Positions 9,745 through 18,527 of a stretch of DNA of 64,000 nt are shown here, in pieces (position 1 is the stretch's first letter; each line of letters starts with the position of its first letter). The notes under the pieces are model-generated. The model worked only from the letters and a program-made list of their open reading frames with translations, did no database searches and was not told the DNA's origin. A program made the translations under genes and the position numbers. Origin of the DNA: Ignavibacteriales bacterium UBA1304 (GTDB lineage Bacteria; Bacteroidota; Ignavibacteria; Ignavibacteriales; Ignavibacteriaceae); NCBI GenBank assembly GCA_002307295.1, contig DBTY01000042.1, positions 1 to 64,000 on the forward strand, in the 5' to 3' direction.

Positions 9745-11415
9745 TTATTGAACAAGGTTCGTTATCACTTGTAATAGAGAGTCTGATGTTGTAATTACTT
9801 TTGAATTTGCCTGGAAGCCTCTTTGAGCTACTATCATTTTTGTAAATTCATCAGCAAGATCAACGTTTGATTGTTCTAATTTTTTTGAAGTTACCGTAGT
9901 GCCTGTTTCATCGCCCATGCTGCCTACTGTAGCTGTTCCTGCGTTTGCATAAGCCGAGTACATGTTATTTCCTACGCTAACTAAACCGTCAATATTAGTA
10001 AATGTTGCCGCGCTTATTTGCGCCAGAATTTTTGTATTCCCATTAGAGTAAACTCCAGTAATATTGCCATACTGATCAATATTCATGTCTGATAATGACG
10101 CAGCAGCAGAACCATTTTGGCTTAATGATGAAATGACAGAGCTTGACGAAGTTTGCGTAACGCCGTTAAAACCGCTGCCAAAATCTAGTTTAATTGTTGT
10201 CGGATCAGCTCCGCCAGCAGGGACGAAAGACATTGTCGGATTATTAGGAGAAATATTTGTCGCCGTTAGAGTTCCATCAGAATTAAACAATATACTTCCG
10301 GTTGTTACCGCTTCTTTACCATCTTTTGTGTCAGTGGCTGGAATGGAAGCAGACCAAGACCATTGGTTTGTGCCTATCTTGGTAAACGTTAACGATAATT
10401 GATGAGATGTTCCTAAGGAATCGTACACTGTTACTTCGCCTGTAACTACGTTGGCTTTTCTGTTTTCATCGGCTGAACCGCTTAAAGTTTCTGTCGACGC
10501 ATTTTGCGTTAAAGTAGATCCTGTAATTAAAAAATTTAATTTATTGTTAGCGTCTACTACTTTGTTGGCGGTTCCGTCAAATTTTGCTAACGATGCCGCA
10601 TCCATTGTATAATTGCCGCTTGAATCTTTAGCGAATGTTAAACCTGTTATCGACCCGCTTGTGATAGCTGTATTCGTAGTATCGCTTGCTAACGAAACAG
10701 TATAGCTCATATCATAAGTGTTTGTCGCTGTTTTTGTATAAGATACCTGTAGCGTATAAGCGGTGCCGTCTTCATTGTAAACAGTAATAGGCGATTGGTC
10801 AATTGACGCGGCAGTTGAATCAGAATTTATGTTTCCGCTTAATACTACATTTTCTGTTCTTGTTAGTTCCGCGCTGCTTTTTAAGTTGCCGCCCCACGAT
10901 ACATTTGTCGTAGATACGGCTGGTATTTTAGAATTTTTATCTACAATAATATCCTGGACATTATTTCCTGATGGAAGAACTCCATCCGTATTAGCTACTT
11001 TACCTTGAACTACCGCTCCAGTTGAAGTTACTAATTTGCCAGAATCATCAAATGTAAAACTACCCGCTCTTGTATAATAATTTTGACCGTTGCTATTTAC
11101 AATAAACAATCCATTTCCATTCAAGGCTAAGTCTGTTGTAGAAGTTGTTGTTTCAGTCGTTCCAGAATTCCAGTTCCGATCGATTGAACTAACCTGCACG
11201 CCTAATCCAATTTGGAAAGAGTTTGTTCCGCCTGACGCACTAGAAGAGTTTGTACCGGCTTTCAATATTTGGCTATACGCGTCTGCAAACGTAACAGTCT
11301 GTTCTTTATACCCTATGGTATTTACATTTGCAATATTATTGCCAATGACATCCATCATTGTTTGGTGAGTTTGTAAACCGGACACGCCGGAATATAGCGA
11401 GTTTAGAAGCGACAT
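9745..11415 (-). CDS. flgE: Flagellar hook protein FlgE
   Basis: Structural subunit of the hook, the universal joint between rod and filament, exported through the flagellar type III apparatus. The 556-residue protein has the conserved N-terminal axial motif (SLLNSLYSGVSGLQTHQ, then IGNNIANVNTIGYK at about 26-39). Its C-terminal coiled-coil partner is SNVDLADEFTKMIVAQRGF followed by QANSKVITTSDSLLQVI. The central ~400 residues are Ser/Thr-rich and variable, as expected for the exposed D1-D2 domains. It is longer than the roughly 400-residue enterobacterial FlgE. The start has a strong TTAGGAGG site. It is the last gene of the operon, and a sigma-28-like promoter in the 209-bp gap upstream suggests it can also be transcribed separately. 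Confidence 0.95.
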   Translation of the reverse strand: MSLLNSLYSGVSGLQTHQTMMDVIGNNIANVNTIGYKEQTVTFADAYSQILKAGTNSSSASGGTNSFQIGLGVQVSSIDRNWNSGTTETTTSTTDLALNGNGLFIVNSNGQNYYTRAGSFTFDDSGKLVTSTGAVVQGKVANTDGVLPSGNNVQDIIVDKNSKIPAVSTTNVSWGGNLKSSAELTRTENVVLSGNINSDSTAASIDQSPITVYNEDGTAYTLQVSYTKTATNTYDMSYTVSLASDTTNTAITSGSITGLTFAKDSSGNYTMDAASLAKFDGTANKVVDANNKLNFLITGSTLTQNASTETLSGSADENRKANVVTGEVTVYDSLGTSHQLSLTFTKIGTNQWSWSASIPATDTKDGKEAVTTGSILFNSDGTLTATNISPNNPTMSFVPAGGADPTTIKLDFGSGFNGVTQTSSSSVISSLSQNGSAAASLSDMNIDQYGNITGVYSNGNTKILAQISAATFTNIDGLVSVGNNMYSAYANAGTATVGSMGDETGTTVTSKKLEQSNVDLADEFTKMIVAQRGFQANSKVITTSDSLLQVITNLVQ

Positions 11416-11467
11416 ATTACCTCCTAAGGTTTATTTTGTGATCCAACGTCAGTCATTCAGTTGAATC

Positions 11468-11495
11468 GAGAGCGCCCTTAAAAGGTCCCGCTCTC
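11468..11495 (-). other. Hairpin in the flgE leader
   Basis: GAGAGCG and CGCTCTC form a perfect 7-bp stem, with further possible pairing CCTT/AAGG inside the loop. On the minus strand no T tract follows, so it is unlikely to terminate. It would lie in the untranslated leader of an flgE transcript begun at the promoter around 11589-11615. Confidence 0.45.
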
Positions 11496-11588
11496 ATTAT
11501 TTCTTATTTTATTTTTTCTTAATTTCTGTTTTTTTATATAAGCCAACGCTTATTTAATTTAATAAAAGCATATTTATATTTTGTCTTA

Positions 11589-11615
11589 TTATCGAATAGT
11601 TATAAATATAGTTTA
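11589..11615 (-). promoter_or_regulatory. Sigma-28 (FliA)-like promoter upstream of flgE
   Basis: On the minus strand TAAACTAT at the -35 side and TTCGATAA at the -10 side match the flagellar sigma-28 consensus TAAAGTTT and GCCGATAA at six of eight positions each. The spacing is exact (TAAA, 15 nt, then the -10 box). It begins about 10 nt after the stop of the preceding gene. Transcription from here would give flgE a leader of roughly 165 nt. No fliA gene is in the window to confirm the factor. Confidence 0.6.
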
Positions 11616-11624
11616 GCTGTTTTA

Positions 11625-11999
11625 CTATGTTATTACCACGCTATCAATATTTGTAAAAACATTTTCTTTACTTTCTGCCAGCGACATTGCCGTAATCACT
11701 GTTCTATTAGGCACATTCACAATAAATGCCGTTTGATCCATCATAACAAGCGAATCTTTTGAGCCTTTCGCATCGGCTTTATCTACAGCGTTTTGTAGTT
11801 TTGTCATTTCTGTTTCGCTTAATTCAATGTTCCTTGCTTCTAATCTCTTTGCCGCATGATTGGATATTTTAATCTTATCTAATTCAGAGCTAAATATATT
11901 CTGAAAACTATCTTCTGACGTTTTTACTTGTTTTGAGGAAGTGTCTTCCTTCGAAACAATCGGAATAAAAGGAACGCTTATCCCGTTAATTTCTGGCAT
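11625..11999 (-). CDS. Flagellar operon protein of the TIGR02530 type
   Basis: A 124-residue protein found next to flgD and flgE in many flagellar operons; its biochemical role is not established. The family core is visible in SNHAAKRLEARNIELSE (about 62-78) followed by LQNAVDKADAKGSKDSLV and FIVNVPNRTVITAM. The first ~45 residues are variable and Ser/Lys-rich. There is no signal peptide or membrane segment. It starts 2 nt after the flgD stop, so the two are almost certainly cotranslated. Its place between the hook cap gene and the hook gene suggests a part in hook assembly, but that is inference from context. Confidence 0.8.
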   Translation of the reverse strand: MPEINGISVPFIPIVSKEDTSSKQVKTSEDSFQNIFSSELDKIKISNHAAKRLEARNIELSETEMTKLQNAVDKADAKGSKDSLVMMDQTAFIVNVPNRTVITAMSLAESKENVFTNIDSVVIT

Positions 12000-12001
12000 A
12001 A

Positions 12002-12712
12002 TTAATTCCCGGTTCCTTTATGGTTTACTATTTCGGTTACGTCCGACAATGAATAATCTGCGCCGTTAATTACCAGCACAGTGCCGCTATCCGTATATTT
12101 TACCGCAGTAATCTGACCATATTTAAATAATGTCGGAGTAATTGTAGAGCCGTTAGAAGCTGTCGCGTCAACAGAAAAAGTATATGTGCCGCTTGCAAGC
12201 GCATTACCCTGGTTATTTGTTCCATCCCAGCTTATTGTGTTGTCTCCTTTAGCCATATCGGTTGCCGTAAGAGTTTTTACTAAAGCGCCTGATGAATTGT
12301 ATACTTTTACCGTAACTTTATTAGCTTCTGCTGGAAGCGTATAACCTAGCGTAACGGCATCGCTACCGTCATAGGTGATGCTTGATCCCGTCAGCTTTAC
12401 GTCTTTGCCTATAAAGCTTGCAGCCATAGTATTATTTATCGACTGTGTTAGAGTATAGTTAGCGTTAATACTTGTCGTCATTTTATCATTCAGATTTTCA
12501 AGCTGCTGTAACGAACTAAACTGCGCTAATTGCGACATATACTGGGTGCTATCAGTCGGGTTTAACGGATCCTGATATTTCATTTGAGCAATTAACAGCT
12601 GCATAAAATCATCCTGGTTGAGCGTACTGCTTGAAGAACTACTCGATGAGCTTGAAGTAGTCGTACTGCTTGAAGAAGAAGTACTTGTTGTTGAAGCTAC
12701 TGTATTAACCAT
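12002..12712 (-). CDS. flgD: Flagellar hook assembly (cap) protein FlgD
   Basis: Scaffold that caps the growing hook and is lost when filament assembly begins. After a low-complexity Ser/Thr tract (residues about 5-30), the conserved N-terminal block reads LNQDDFMQLLIAQMKYQDPL and MSQLAQFSSLQQLENLN. The C-terminal part carries the FlgD Ig-like fold (VKVYNSSGALVKTL, DNTISWDGTNNQGNALASG). Length is 236 residues, close to the family norm. It lies between fliK and the small TIGR02530 gene with gaps of 11 and 2 nt. The poly-Ser head is probably a flexible export region. Confidence 0.95.
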   Translation of the reverse strand: MVNTVASTTSTSSSSSTTTSSSSSSSSSSTLNQDDFMQLLIAQMKYQDPLNPTDSTQYMSQLAQFSSLQQLENLNDKMTTSINANYTLTQSINNTMAASFIGKDVKLTGSSITYDGSDAVTLGYTLPAEANKVTVKVYNSSGALVKTLTATDMAKGDNTISWDGTNNQGNALASGTYTFSVDATASNGSTITPTLFKYGQITAVKYTDSGTVLVINGADYSLSDVTEIVNHKGTGN

Positions 12713-12723
12713 TTACCACTCTC

Positions 12724-15700
12724 CTATATTAAATATTCATACGTGCTATAACCGCGTGAATTAACTTCTTTCGTTTTAATTTCTTCCGTTTCTGCATCCT
12801 GAGTATTAATATTGTGCTTTTTCTTTTCGCTCATTGTTTTGGATGAATTTTTCTGGTCATAACCAGGTAAACTTACATTTACTGAATTTAGATGTATGCC
12901 GCTTTGCGCTAATGAGTTTTTAAGAATTTCGATATTATTTGTAATTATTTGTTTTATGCTTTCGTTTTCAACTTCAATATTTGCAGTTACGTTTTTATTT
13001 GTAACGTCTAATTCTATTTTTACTTTTCCTAAATTTTCCGGCTCTATGTTAAGGATTACATTTTTGCTTTCGCTTTTCTGAATTACGTTTGATATTTCGT
13101 TTAATAATTCCGGAGCCTTAACTGTTTTTACTATGTTGTCTTTATCGCTTTTTATCGTCGTCGTATTAGCGTTGACATTATTCAATATAGTTTGTTGCAA
13201 ATTATTTGCGAACTCCTGCGTAGAATCTGTTTTTCGAGTCTTGTCATTTTTATTAGTGGAAGTTGCAGCTTCTGATAAACCGCTCTTATTATCAGAGTCC
13301 GACTGACTTGCCTGATCTTTGTCTGATTTTATTTCTTCAGCCGCGGCGCTTTTTACGCTTACGCTTTCTGATTCTTTAGAGTTTTTTGTTTCCTGCTTCT
13401 CTGCGTTTGCAGTTTGTATTTCTGCGGCGTTAGCGCTTATAAAATCATTAGTTTTCTTTACGGTTACAGTTGCGTTTTGCTGAGCCGATTCTGAAATAAT
13501 ATTTTCTTCTTTTTTATTATTAGCAGTTTTAACTTCGCTCTTGACATCATTTGTTTCTTCTTTCACTACAACTGCCTGCGCATTGCCGGCGTTTGTATTA
13601 TTTGTCGCCGTATCGTTTCCAGATACGCTCACGACGATATCTTTTTCATTTGTAAATGCGGCGGCGCTTTTCGCGCTTTCAACCGTTGCGTTATTTTGCT
13701 GACTTACTTTCGATGAGGTTTTTGTTTTTACCTGCTCATTATTCTCAACTATTGAAGATTCCCTGTTCGCAGATAAATCAGCGTTTACTTTTGTTTGTCC
13801 TGCCGTTTTCGATATATCGCCTGGAATACTTATTTCGCTCTCTTCAGAATTATTAGCCGATATGGTTTCAATGCCTATTTCACTTTGATTCGCTGTTGTT
13901 ATTTCCGTTTCTTTACTATTGACTTGTGTTTTATTTATTACCGCTTCTTTTGAAAAATCATTTTCGTCTACCGTATTTTTTGCATTATTAATTACTGATT
14001 CATTTAGTGTCAATTTATTATCGTCAGTAACAATTTTATTTTGCGAACCGCTATTATTGGCAGTCTCAATTTCTTCAACTTCGTTTTGCATTTTCTGTAC
14101 AGTTTCATTCGTTACGTTGGAGCCGGACTTTGCTTCAGTATTTGCGCCCGTGCTTACTTCATTTTGTTTTATGTTGAGAGCATTTACATTCAGAGTATTT
14201 CTTGTTATATCCGCATCTGATATATTACTATTTGAATCAACGTTTGTTGTATTAGATGTATCGTTAACCGTATTGTCGTTCGCTTTCAAATCATCATTAG
14301 CGGTTTTATTTTCTGGCATATTAGTAACGGCCGCCTGTGCATCCAAATCATTTGACGCCATATTATTTTCTACAGTATACGCGCCTATTGGTTGCGGATC
14401 TGAATCTATTGCTATAGTATTATTTTCTACTGCTTTAATATTTATATCTAAGCTGCTTTTTATATTTGCGCTTTCTTCTTTAACGCTAACGCTATTTGCT
14501 TTTACATCGGCTGTAGTCCCCTTATCTTCCTGTGTATTGGCTCCTGTTTGTTGCACGCTTGAATCTGTCGCTATGGTATTATTCTCAACAGCATTACTAG
14601 CTTTTACATCTAAGTTAGTTGCACTTTTCCCAATCGTATTTGCGACCGCTGTTTTAGCGTCTGAATCATCCTTAGCTGCATTATTTTTTACGTCTAAGTT
14701 TGTTTTTGTATTTGCGCTATCATCTTTAACGTTGGCATTACTCGCTTTTACATCGGCGTCAGCTGTATTATTTCCGTACGTATTAACAACAGCTAGTTGC
14801 GGGTTTGAATCAGTCGCTTTAGTATTATTCTCTACCGCATTACTGTTTACCTCTACGTTTGCTTTAATATTTGCGCTATCATTTTTAACGTTGGCATTAC
14901 TCGCTTTTATATCGGCGTCAGCTGTATTATTTCCGTGCGTATTAACAGTTGCTGGTTGTGGGTTTGAATCAGTCGCTTTAGTATTATTCTCTACCGTATT
15001 ACTGTTTACCTCTACGTTTGCGCTATCGTTTTTAACGTTGGCATTATTTGTTTTAACTTCTGCATTCGCAACATTATTCTTAGTATCGGCAACTGCCGTT
15101 TGCGCATTAGAATCAGTCGTTACTGAATTCTTTTCTACTGCGTTACTATTTGCATTAGCGTCTGTTCTGATATTTGCGCTATCGTTCTTAACGTTGTCAT
15201 CTGCAAAAGAATTATTATTTACCGTCGCATTAGTATTCTTATCTTGTAAGCTTATATTTAACTCAGTATCTGCTGAAATATTTTGCTGTTTAGAAATATC
15301 TGGTTCTGCTTTCGTAAGTTCTGTTTTTATTGTTGCGCTATCTGTTTTTGCATTAGCATTGGTATCGTTGATACTAGCTTCTGTTGCAAAAGCGTTGTTT
15401 TTGCTGGCGACAGTAGACGGATTATCAATCGAGTCTGTTTTTATATTAGTATCCGAAGTCTGAACATTATATTCGGTTAAATTAATCGTAGTTTGTTTAT
15501 TATCAGCTGCATTTTGTTCAGACGATAATATTGCTTCATCTTCGCTATTGCTTTGAACCGCGGCATTCTCGCTTGGCTGCACAGTTGGCATTACAACTGT
15601 CGGGTTCTGCGGAGTATTTGCCGTAGCGGCTGTTGTAGGGCTATTTACAGCTGTTTTATTCGCTGTCGCAATAGATGGATTGTCCGTGATAGACAAAGTT

Positions 15701-17328
15701 GTTTTATTTACATTACTTGTGGAGTTATCGGTCTGACTTGAGAGCTGTACGTTTTCTTTATCATCGGCAGCGCCTGATTTCTCAAACATCCTCTTAAAAC
15801 TTACCTGACTTATAAAATCGCCTTTTATCAAAATTGGTTTTTCTGAAACGTACTGATAGCTTGACGCTACGCTATTATCAACAGTCGCCACATCAGTCGC
15901 GCTTACATACGAGTTGTCGTTTATTGTAGAGGTTTTATCCAAAGTCAAAGCTATCTTTGCATCTGAATTTGTTTGAGTATTTGCGCCTTGTATTATTTTT
16001 ATCTGGTAATATTGTGAACTATTTACTCCCACAGCATTTGTGTCAGTTTCAGATGTATTTGCGCTTACAGTCTGGTTAGCTGTATCATTGGAATTAATAA
16101 CTTCTGTATTTACCGCTGCATTTGTTATGATATTTGTATTTGCTGCCTTACCTGCTGACGCATTAGCTATTTTATTGTCGCTATCAGTAGAGCTTATATT
16201 TTCCTGTATAGCAGCCGAAGTCTGAGTATTATCAGTTTTAATAGCATTTTTATTCTGCGTAGTTACGCTTGCATAATTTACTGCTGAATTAACAACATCT
16301 GGTTTTATATTTAGATTATTAGCTGCGACAACGCTTTTATTTATAACTGCGCTATTAGTAATTGTTGAGTCTAAAGAAGCGTTATTAGCTGTATTACCGC
16401 TTATTATTTTTGTATCAGCCGCAGCGTCGCTATTAGCGGATATTTTCCCTAATTCAACTTGGAATGCATCTCCGCCGCTTTGCTGAATATTGAATTTAAT
16501 TGTAGTACCTTGAGATAAAGCATTTGTAAGGTAATCCTTAAAACTTTCTATGGAACCATTGCTGCCAGCTGCAGTATTTTGGCTTTCTGACGTTTTTGAC
16601 GCCGTAAGCTGAGGCGTATTATCAGAGCTTACAGTAGCTGCGCTATCTTCCGGTTTTGTTCCATTACCGGCGGCTGAAATCATCTGGCTAATACTCATAT
16701 TAGAAGCTACGTTTACGTCAATACTGTTTGCTTCCACATTATTAACTACGGATATTTGGCCGTCTTGCGACGCATTTTCAGTTCCGCTATTTTCGGTTGT
16801 ATCCTGCCCGGCGCTTTGAGGACTAAAGGTTACCTGTTGCGTATTTAAACTTGCAAAAAACTGGCTTATAAAATTCAACAGTTCGTCCTGGTTTAGGTCG
16901 GATGACACTGTCGTATCGTTGTTATCAGTAGTACTATCTGAAGTATTAAGAGCGGTTTTTGTTGTAGAAGTTGTAGTAGCCTTAGGGATAATAGTGGTAT
17001 CGGCATTACTGAACAAATTGGCTAATTTTGTCGAGTTCATCGTAAAAGTTGAATCTAGACTTATGGGATTAGTTGTAAACAAACTCGCATCTGAACTTAC
17101 AGAACCAATCAAATTTTCAACTGACATGCCAGTAGGGTTATTAGCGTCCGATTTTTCATCGCTGGAATTTTCCAGTGCAGAAGCTTTCGTATCATCGCTT
17201 TCGATACATCTTTTAATAATATCCGAAAACAAATACGAGGTATCGCCTAACTTCTGTAGCTTTCCAATTGCATTTGATCCCAGCCCGCTGTTATTAGCGG
17301 ATTGAAAAAAAATCGGATTAAAGTTCAT
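12724..17328 (-). CDS. fliK: Flagellar hook-length control protein FliK, exceptionally large
   Basis: FliK sets hook length and switches the export apparatus from hook to filament subunits. Identification rests on the C-terminal Flg_hook domain, residues about 1390-1500, with ILNIEPENLGKVKIELDV and NNIEILKNSLAQSGIHLNSV, and on position between the motE-like gene and flgD. The protein has 1534 residues against roughly 375-450 in enteric bacteria. Nearly all the excess is a low-complexity Asn/Ser/Thr/Ala/Asp region (about 50-1380) predicted to be disordered. Within it, blocks such as NANVKNDSAN...VENNTKATDSNPQ recur with a 53-codon period. The ATG overlaps the previous stop (ATGA). A single open frame across 4.6 kb argues the gene is intact. 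Whether the extra length lengthens the hook is untested. Confidence 0.9.
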   Translation of the reverse strand: MNFNPIFFQSANNSGLGSNAIGKLQKLGDTSYLFSDIIKRCIESDDTKASALENSSDEKSDANNPTGMSVENLIGSVSSDASLFTTNPISLDSTFTMNSTKLANLFSNADTTIIPKATTTSTTKTALNTSDSTTDNNDTTVSSDLNQDELLNFISQFFASLNTQQVTFSPQSAGQDTTENSGTENASQDGQISVVNNVEANSIDVNVASNMSISQMISAAGNGTKPEDSAATVSSDNTPQLTASKTSESQNTAAGSNGSIESFKDYLTNALSQGTTIKFNIQQSGGDAFQVELGKISANSDAAADTKIISGNTANNASLDSTITNSAVINKSVVAANNLNIKPDVVNSAVNYASVTTQNKNAIKTDNTQTSAAIQENISSTDSDNKIANASAGKAANTNIITNAAVNTEVINSNDTANQTVSANTSETDTNAVGVNSSQYYQIKIIQGANTQTNSDAKIALTLDKTSTINDNSYVSATDVATVDNSVASSYQYVSEKPILIKGDFISQVSFKRMFEKSGAADDKENVQLSSQTDNSTSNVNKTTLSITDNPSIATANKTAVNSPTTAATANTPQNPTVVMPTVQPSENAAVQSNSEDEAILSSEQNAADNKQTTINLTEYNVQTSDTNIKTDSIDNPSTVASKNNAFATEASINDTNANAKTDSATIKTELTKAEPDISKQQNISADTELNISLQDKNTNATVNNNSFADDNVKNDSANIRTDANANSNAVEKNSVTTDSNAQTAVADTKNNVANAEVKTNNANVKNDSANVEVNSNTVENNTKATDSNPQPATVNTHGNNTADADIKASNANVKNDSANIKANVEVNSNAVENNTKATDSNPQLAVVNTYGNNTADADVKASNANVKDDSANTKTNLDVKNNAAKDDSDAKTAVANTIGKSATNLDVKASNAVENNTIATDSSVQQTGANTQEDKGTTADVKANSVSVKEESANIKSSLDINIKAVENNTIAIDSDPQPIGAYTVENNMASNDLDAQAAVTNMPENKTANDDLKANDNTVNDTSNTTNVDSNSNISDADITRNTLNVNALNIKQNEVSTGANTEAKSGSNVTNETVQKMQNEVEEIETANNSGSQNKIVTDDNKLTLNESVINNAKNTVDENDFSKEAVINKTQVNSKETEITTANQSEIGIETISANNSEESEISIPGDISKTAGQTKVNADLSANRESSIVENNEQVKTKTSSKVSQQNNATVESAKSAAAFTNEKDIVVSVSGNDTATNNTNAGNAQAVVVKEETNDVKSEVKTANNKKEENIISESAQQNATVTVKKTNDFISANAAEIQTANAEKQETKNSKESESVSVKSAAAEEIKSDKDQASQSDSDNKSGLSEAATSTNKNDKTRKTDSTQEFANNLQQTILNNVNANTTTIKSDKDNIVKTVKAPELLNEISNVIQKSESKNVILNIEPENLGKVKIELDVTNKNVTANIEVENESIKQIITNNIEILKNSLAQSGIHLNSVNVSLPGYDQKNSSKTMSEKKKHNINTQDAETEEIKTKEVNSRGYSTYEYLI
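14731..15080 (-). repeat. In-frame tandem repeats inside fliK
   Basis: Units begin at 14731, 14890 and 15037 (plus-strand phase GTTGGCATTA), giving periods of 159 and 147 nt, that is 53 and 49 codons. The first two are nearly identical at nucleotide level over about 150 bp; the shorter spacing lacks four codons. More diverged copies continue on both sides (about 14400-15200). The multiples of three keep the frame, and near-identity suggests recent duplication. Confidence 0.8.
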
Positions 17329-18095
17329 TTATTTGTCCTTGTGATTCTATTTGCCGTTTCGGGACTAAGCTCAGACAGTATTTCGGCTGCCTTCTTTTTC
17401 TTTATTGTATACAATATGTCCCTTGCAATATTATCGGAATATTTCTGTATAATTTTAGCCGCTTTTTTAGAATCCATTACTTCATAGATATTAGCTGTTT
17501 TTTTCACCCAATCCGCATATTCTGCGTCGCTTTTAAGCTTTTCGCCTGGACTTGGTTTAATTTCCTGCTTTGGGTTTTGCTTGTTTTTGGCGTCGTTCTT
17601 ATTTTCTGACGCTTTATTTTTAATATTGTTTTTGCTTTCAATTGCCTTATTCTTAGCGTCGTCTTTAGCCGCCAGAAGAGCGCGCTGCTCTTCGGCTTTT
17701 TTTGATTTATTTTTTTTCTGAAGTTCTTCTCTTAATGTCGGGTATGCATTTTTCCCATTACCTTGCTTAACGGCTTCAGTTTTGCTCTCATTTGGTTTTA
17801 CGGCTTGCGAAGTCGTAGGATTGGCCGGCTGAGCTTGTTGATTCATCGCCGCTTGTTTAGCAGAATCGATTTTCTTATAATCAACCGCCTTTTTTAACGA
17901 ATCCGCTTTTTTCAAAGAATCCTTTATCATCAAAGAGTCCTTTTTTAATTTTAACGAATCAAGTTTAGTTGGGCCGGTCGGCGTAAAATCCAGTTTAAAT
18001 ATGTTGCTATACTTCGAGTTCATAGTAATAACCCCGGCGGTGGTTAATAAAAAAGCCGTGAAAAATACTATACCAAAGACTGTTTTAGCGCTCAT
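17325..18095 (-). CDS. MotE/YlxF-like flagellar protein
   Basis: A 256-residue single-pass membrane protein. Residues about 4-24 are a transmembrane helix (TVFGIVFFTAFLLTTAGVI). Then comes a long Lys/Asp/Ser-rich linker with DSLKK repeats and NKASENKNDAKN-like helices. The C-terminal ~70 residues (YADWVKKTANIYEVMDSKKAAKI and ILYTIKKKKAAEILSELSPE) resemble the MgtE N-terminal/FliG-like helical repeat of MotE and YlxF. Those proteins stabilise or chaperone the stator. Its slot between fliJ and fliK is the same as ylxF in the Bacillus fla/che operon, which supports the call. It overlaps fliJ and fliK by 4 nt each. Confidence 0.7.
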   Translation of the reverse strand: MSAKTVFGIVFFTAFLLTTAGVITMNSKYSNIFKLDFTPTGPTKLDSLKLKKDSLMIKDSLKKADSLKKAVDYKKIDSAKQAAMNQQAQPANPTTSQAVKPNESKTEAVKQGNGKNAYPTLREELQKKNKSKKAEEQRALLAAKDDAKNKAIESKNNIKNKASENKNDAKNKQNPKQEIKPSPGEKLKSDAEYADWVKKTANIYEVMDSKKAAKIIQKYSDNIARDILYTIKKKKAAEILSELSPETANRITRTNK

Positions 18096-18526
18096 TTTTC
18101 TTTCCTTATGAATTTGCTAATTGCTATCTCGTCAATTTCGCCGGATTCTGTTTTATCCTGTTCCTGGCGAAATACCACTTTATAGTTTTCATCTAATGTT
18201 TCGAACATCTTGTGCTCTTTGCTTTTTTGAACCAGGTCTTTCACTTTTTCTTCCCGTATCATCAGCATTTCTTCAATTTCTCTTTGAATATCTTCAAGTA
18301 TTTTATCCGTTAACTCCATATAACCATTTTGAAATTGAAGTTCAGACGCTCTATAACTTTTCTTGTCCTGGTTCTTAAACTTTTTTTTCTGTTCTTCCAG
18401 TTCTGAATATTTTTTCTTAAGATTGTTTATTTCAATATCTATTTTGGCAACTTCTTTTTGAGCTTTTTTTTCAAGCTTTTCTTTTACCAATTTTATCGAT
18501 TCAAACTGAAATTTATATTTTTGCAT
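18092..18526 (-). CDS. fliJ: Flagellar export chaperone FliJ
   Basis: A 144-residue protein predicted to be almost entirely one antiparallel coiled coil, rich in Lys and Glu (KFQFESIKLVKEKLEKKAQK at the start). FliJ sits in the FliI ATPase ring like the gamma subunit in F1 and helps load export substrates. Sequence conservation in this family is low, so the call rests on coiled-coil character, length and position one base after fliI. A cytoplasmic location is expected, with no signal or membrane segment. Confidence 0.82.
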   Translation of the reverse strand: MQKYKFQFESIKLVKEKLEKKAQKEVAKIDIEINNLKKKYSELEEQKKKFKNQDKKSYRASELQFQNGYMELTDKILEDIQREIEEMLMIREEKVKDLVQKSKEHKMFETLDENYKVVFRQEQDKTESGEIDEIAISKFIRKEK

Positions 18527-18527
18527 T

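Noticed and set aside
14400..15220. Possible CRISPR-like or intergenic repeat array
   Set aside because: The periodicity is 147-159 bp, in frame with fliK, without short identical repeats and unique spacers.
13919..15463. A 514-codon open frame on the plus strand inside fliK
   Set aside because: It runs antisense to the low-complexity repeats of fliK, is a Leu/Phe/Ser/Ala-rich artefact of the complementary codons, and has no family features or ribosome-binding site.
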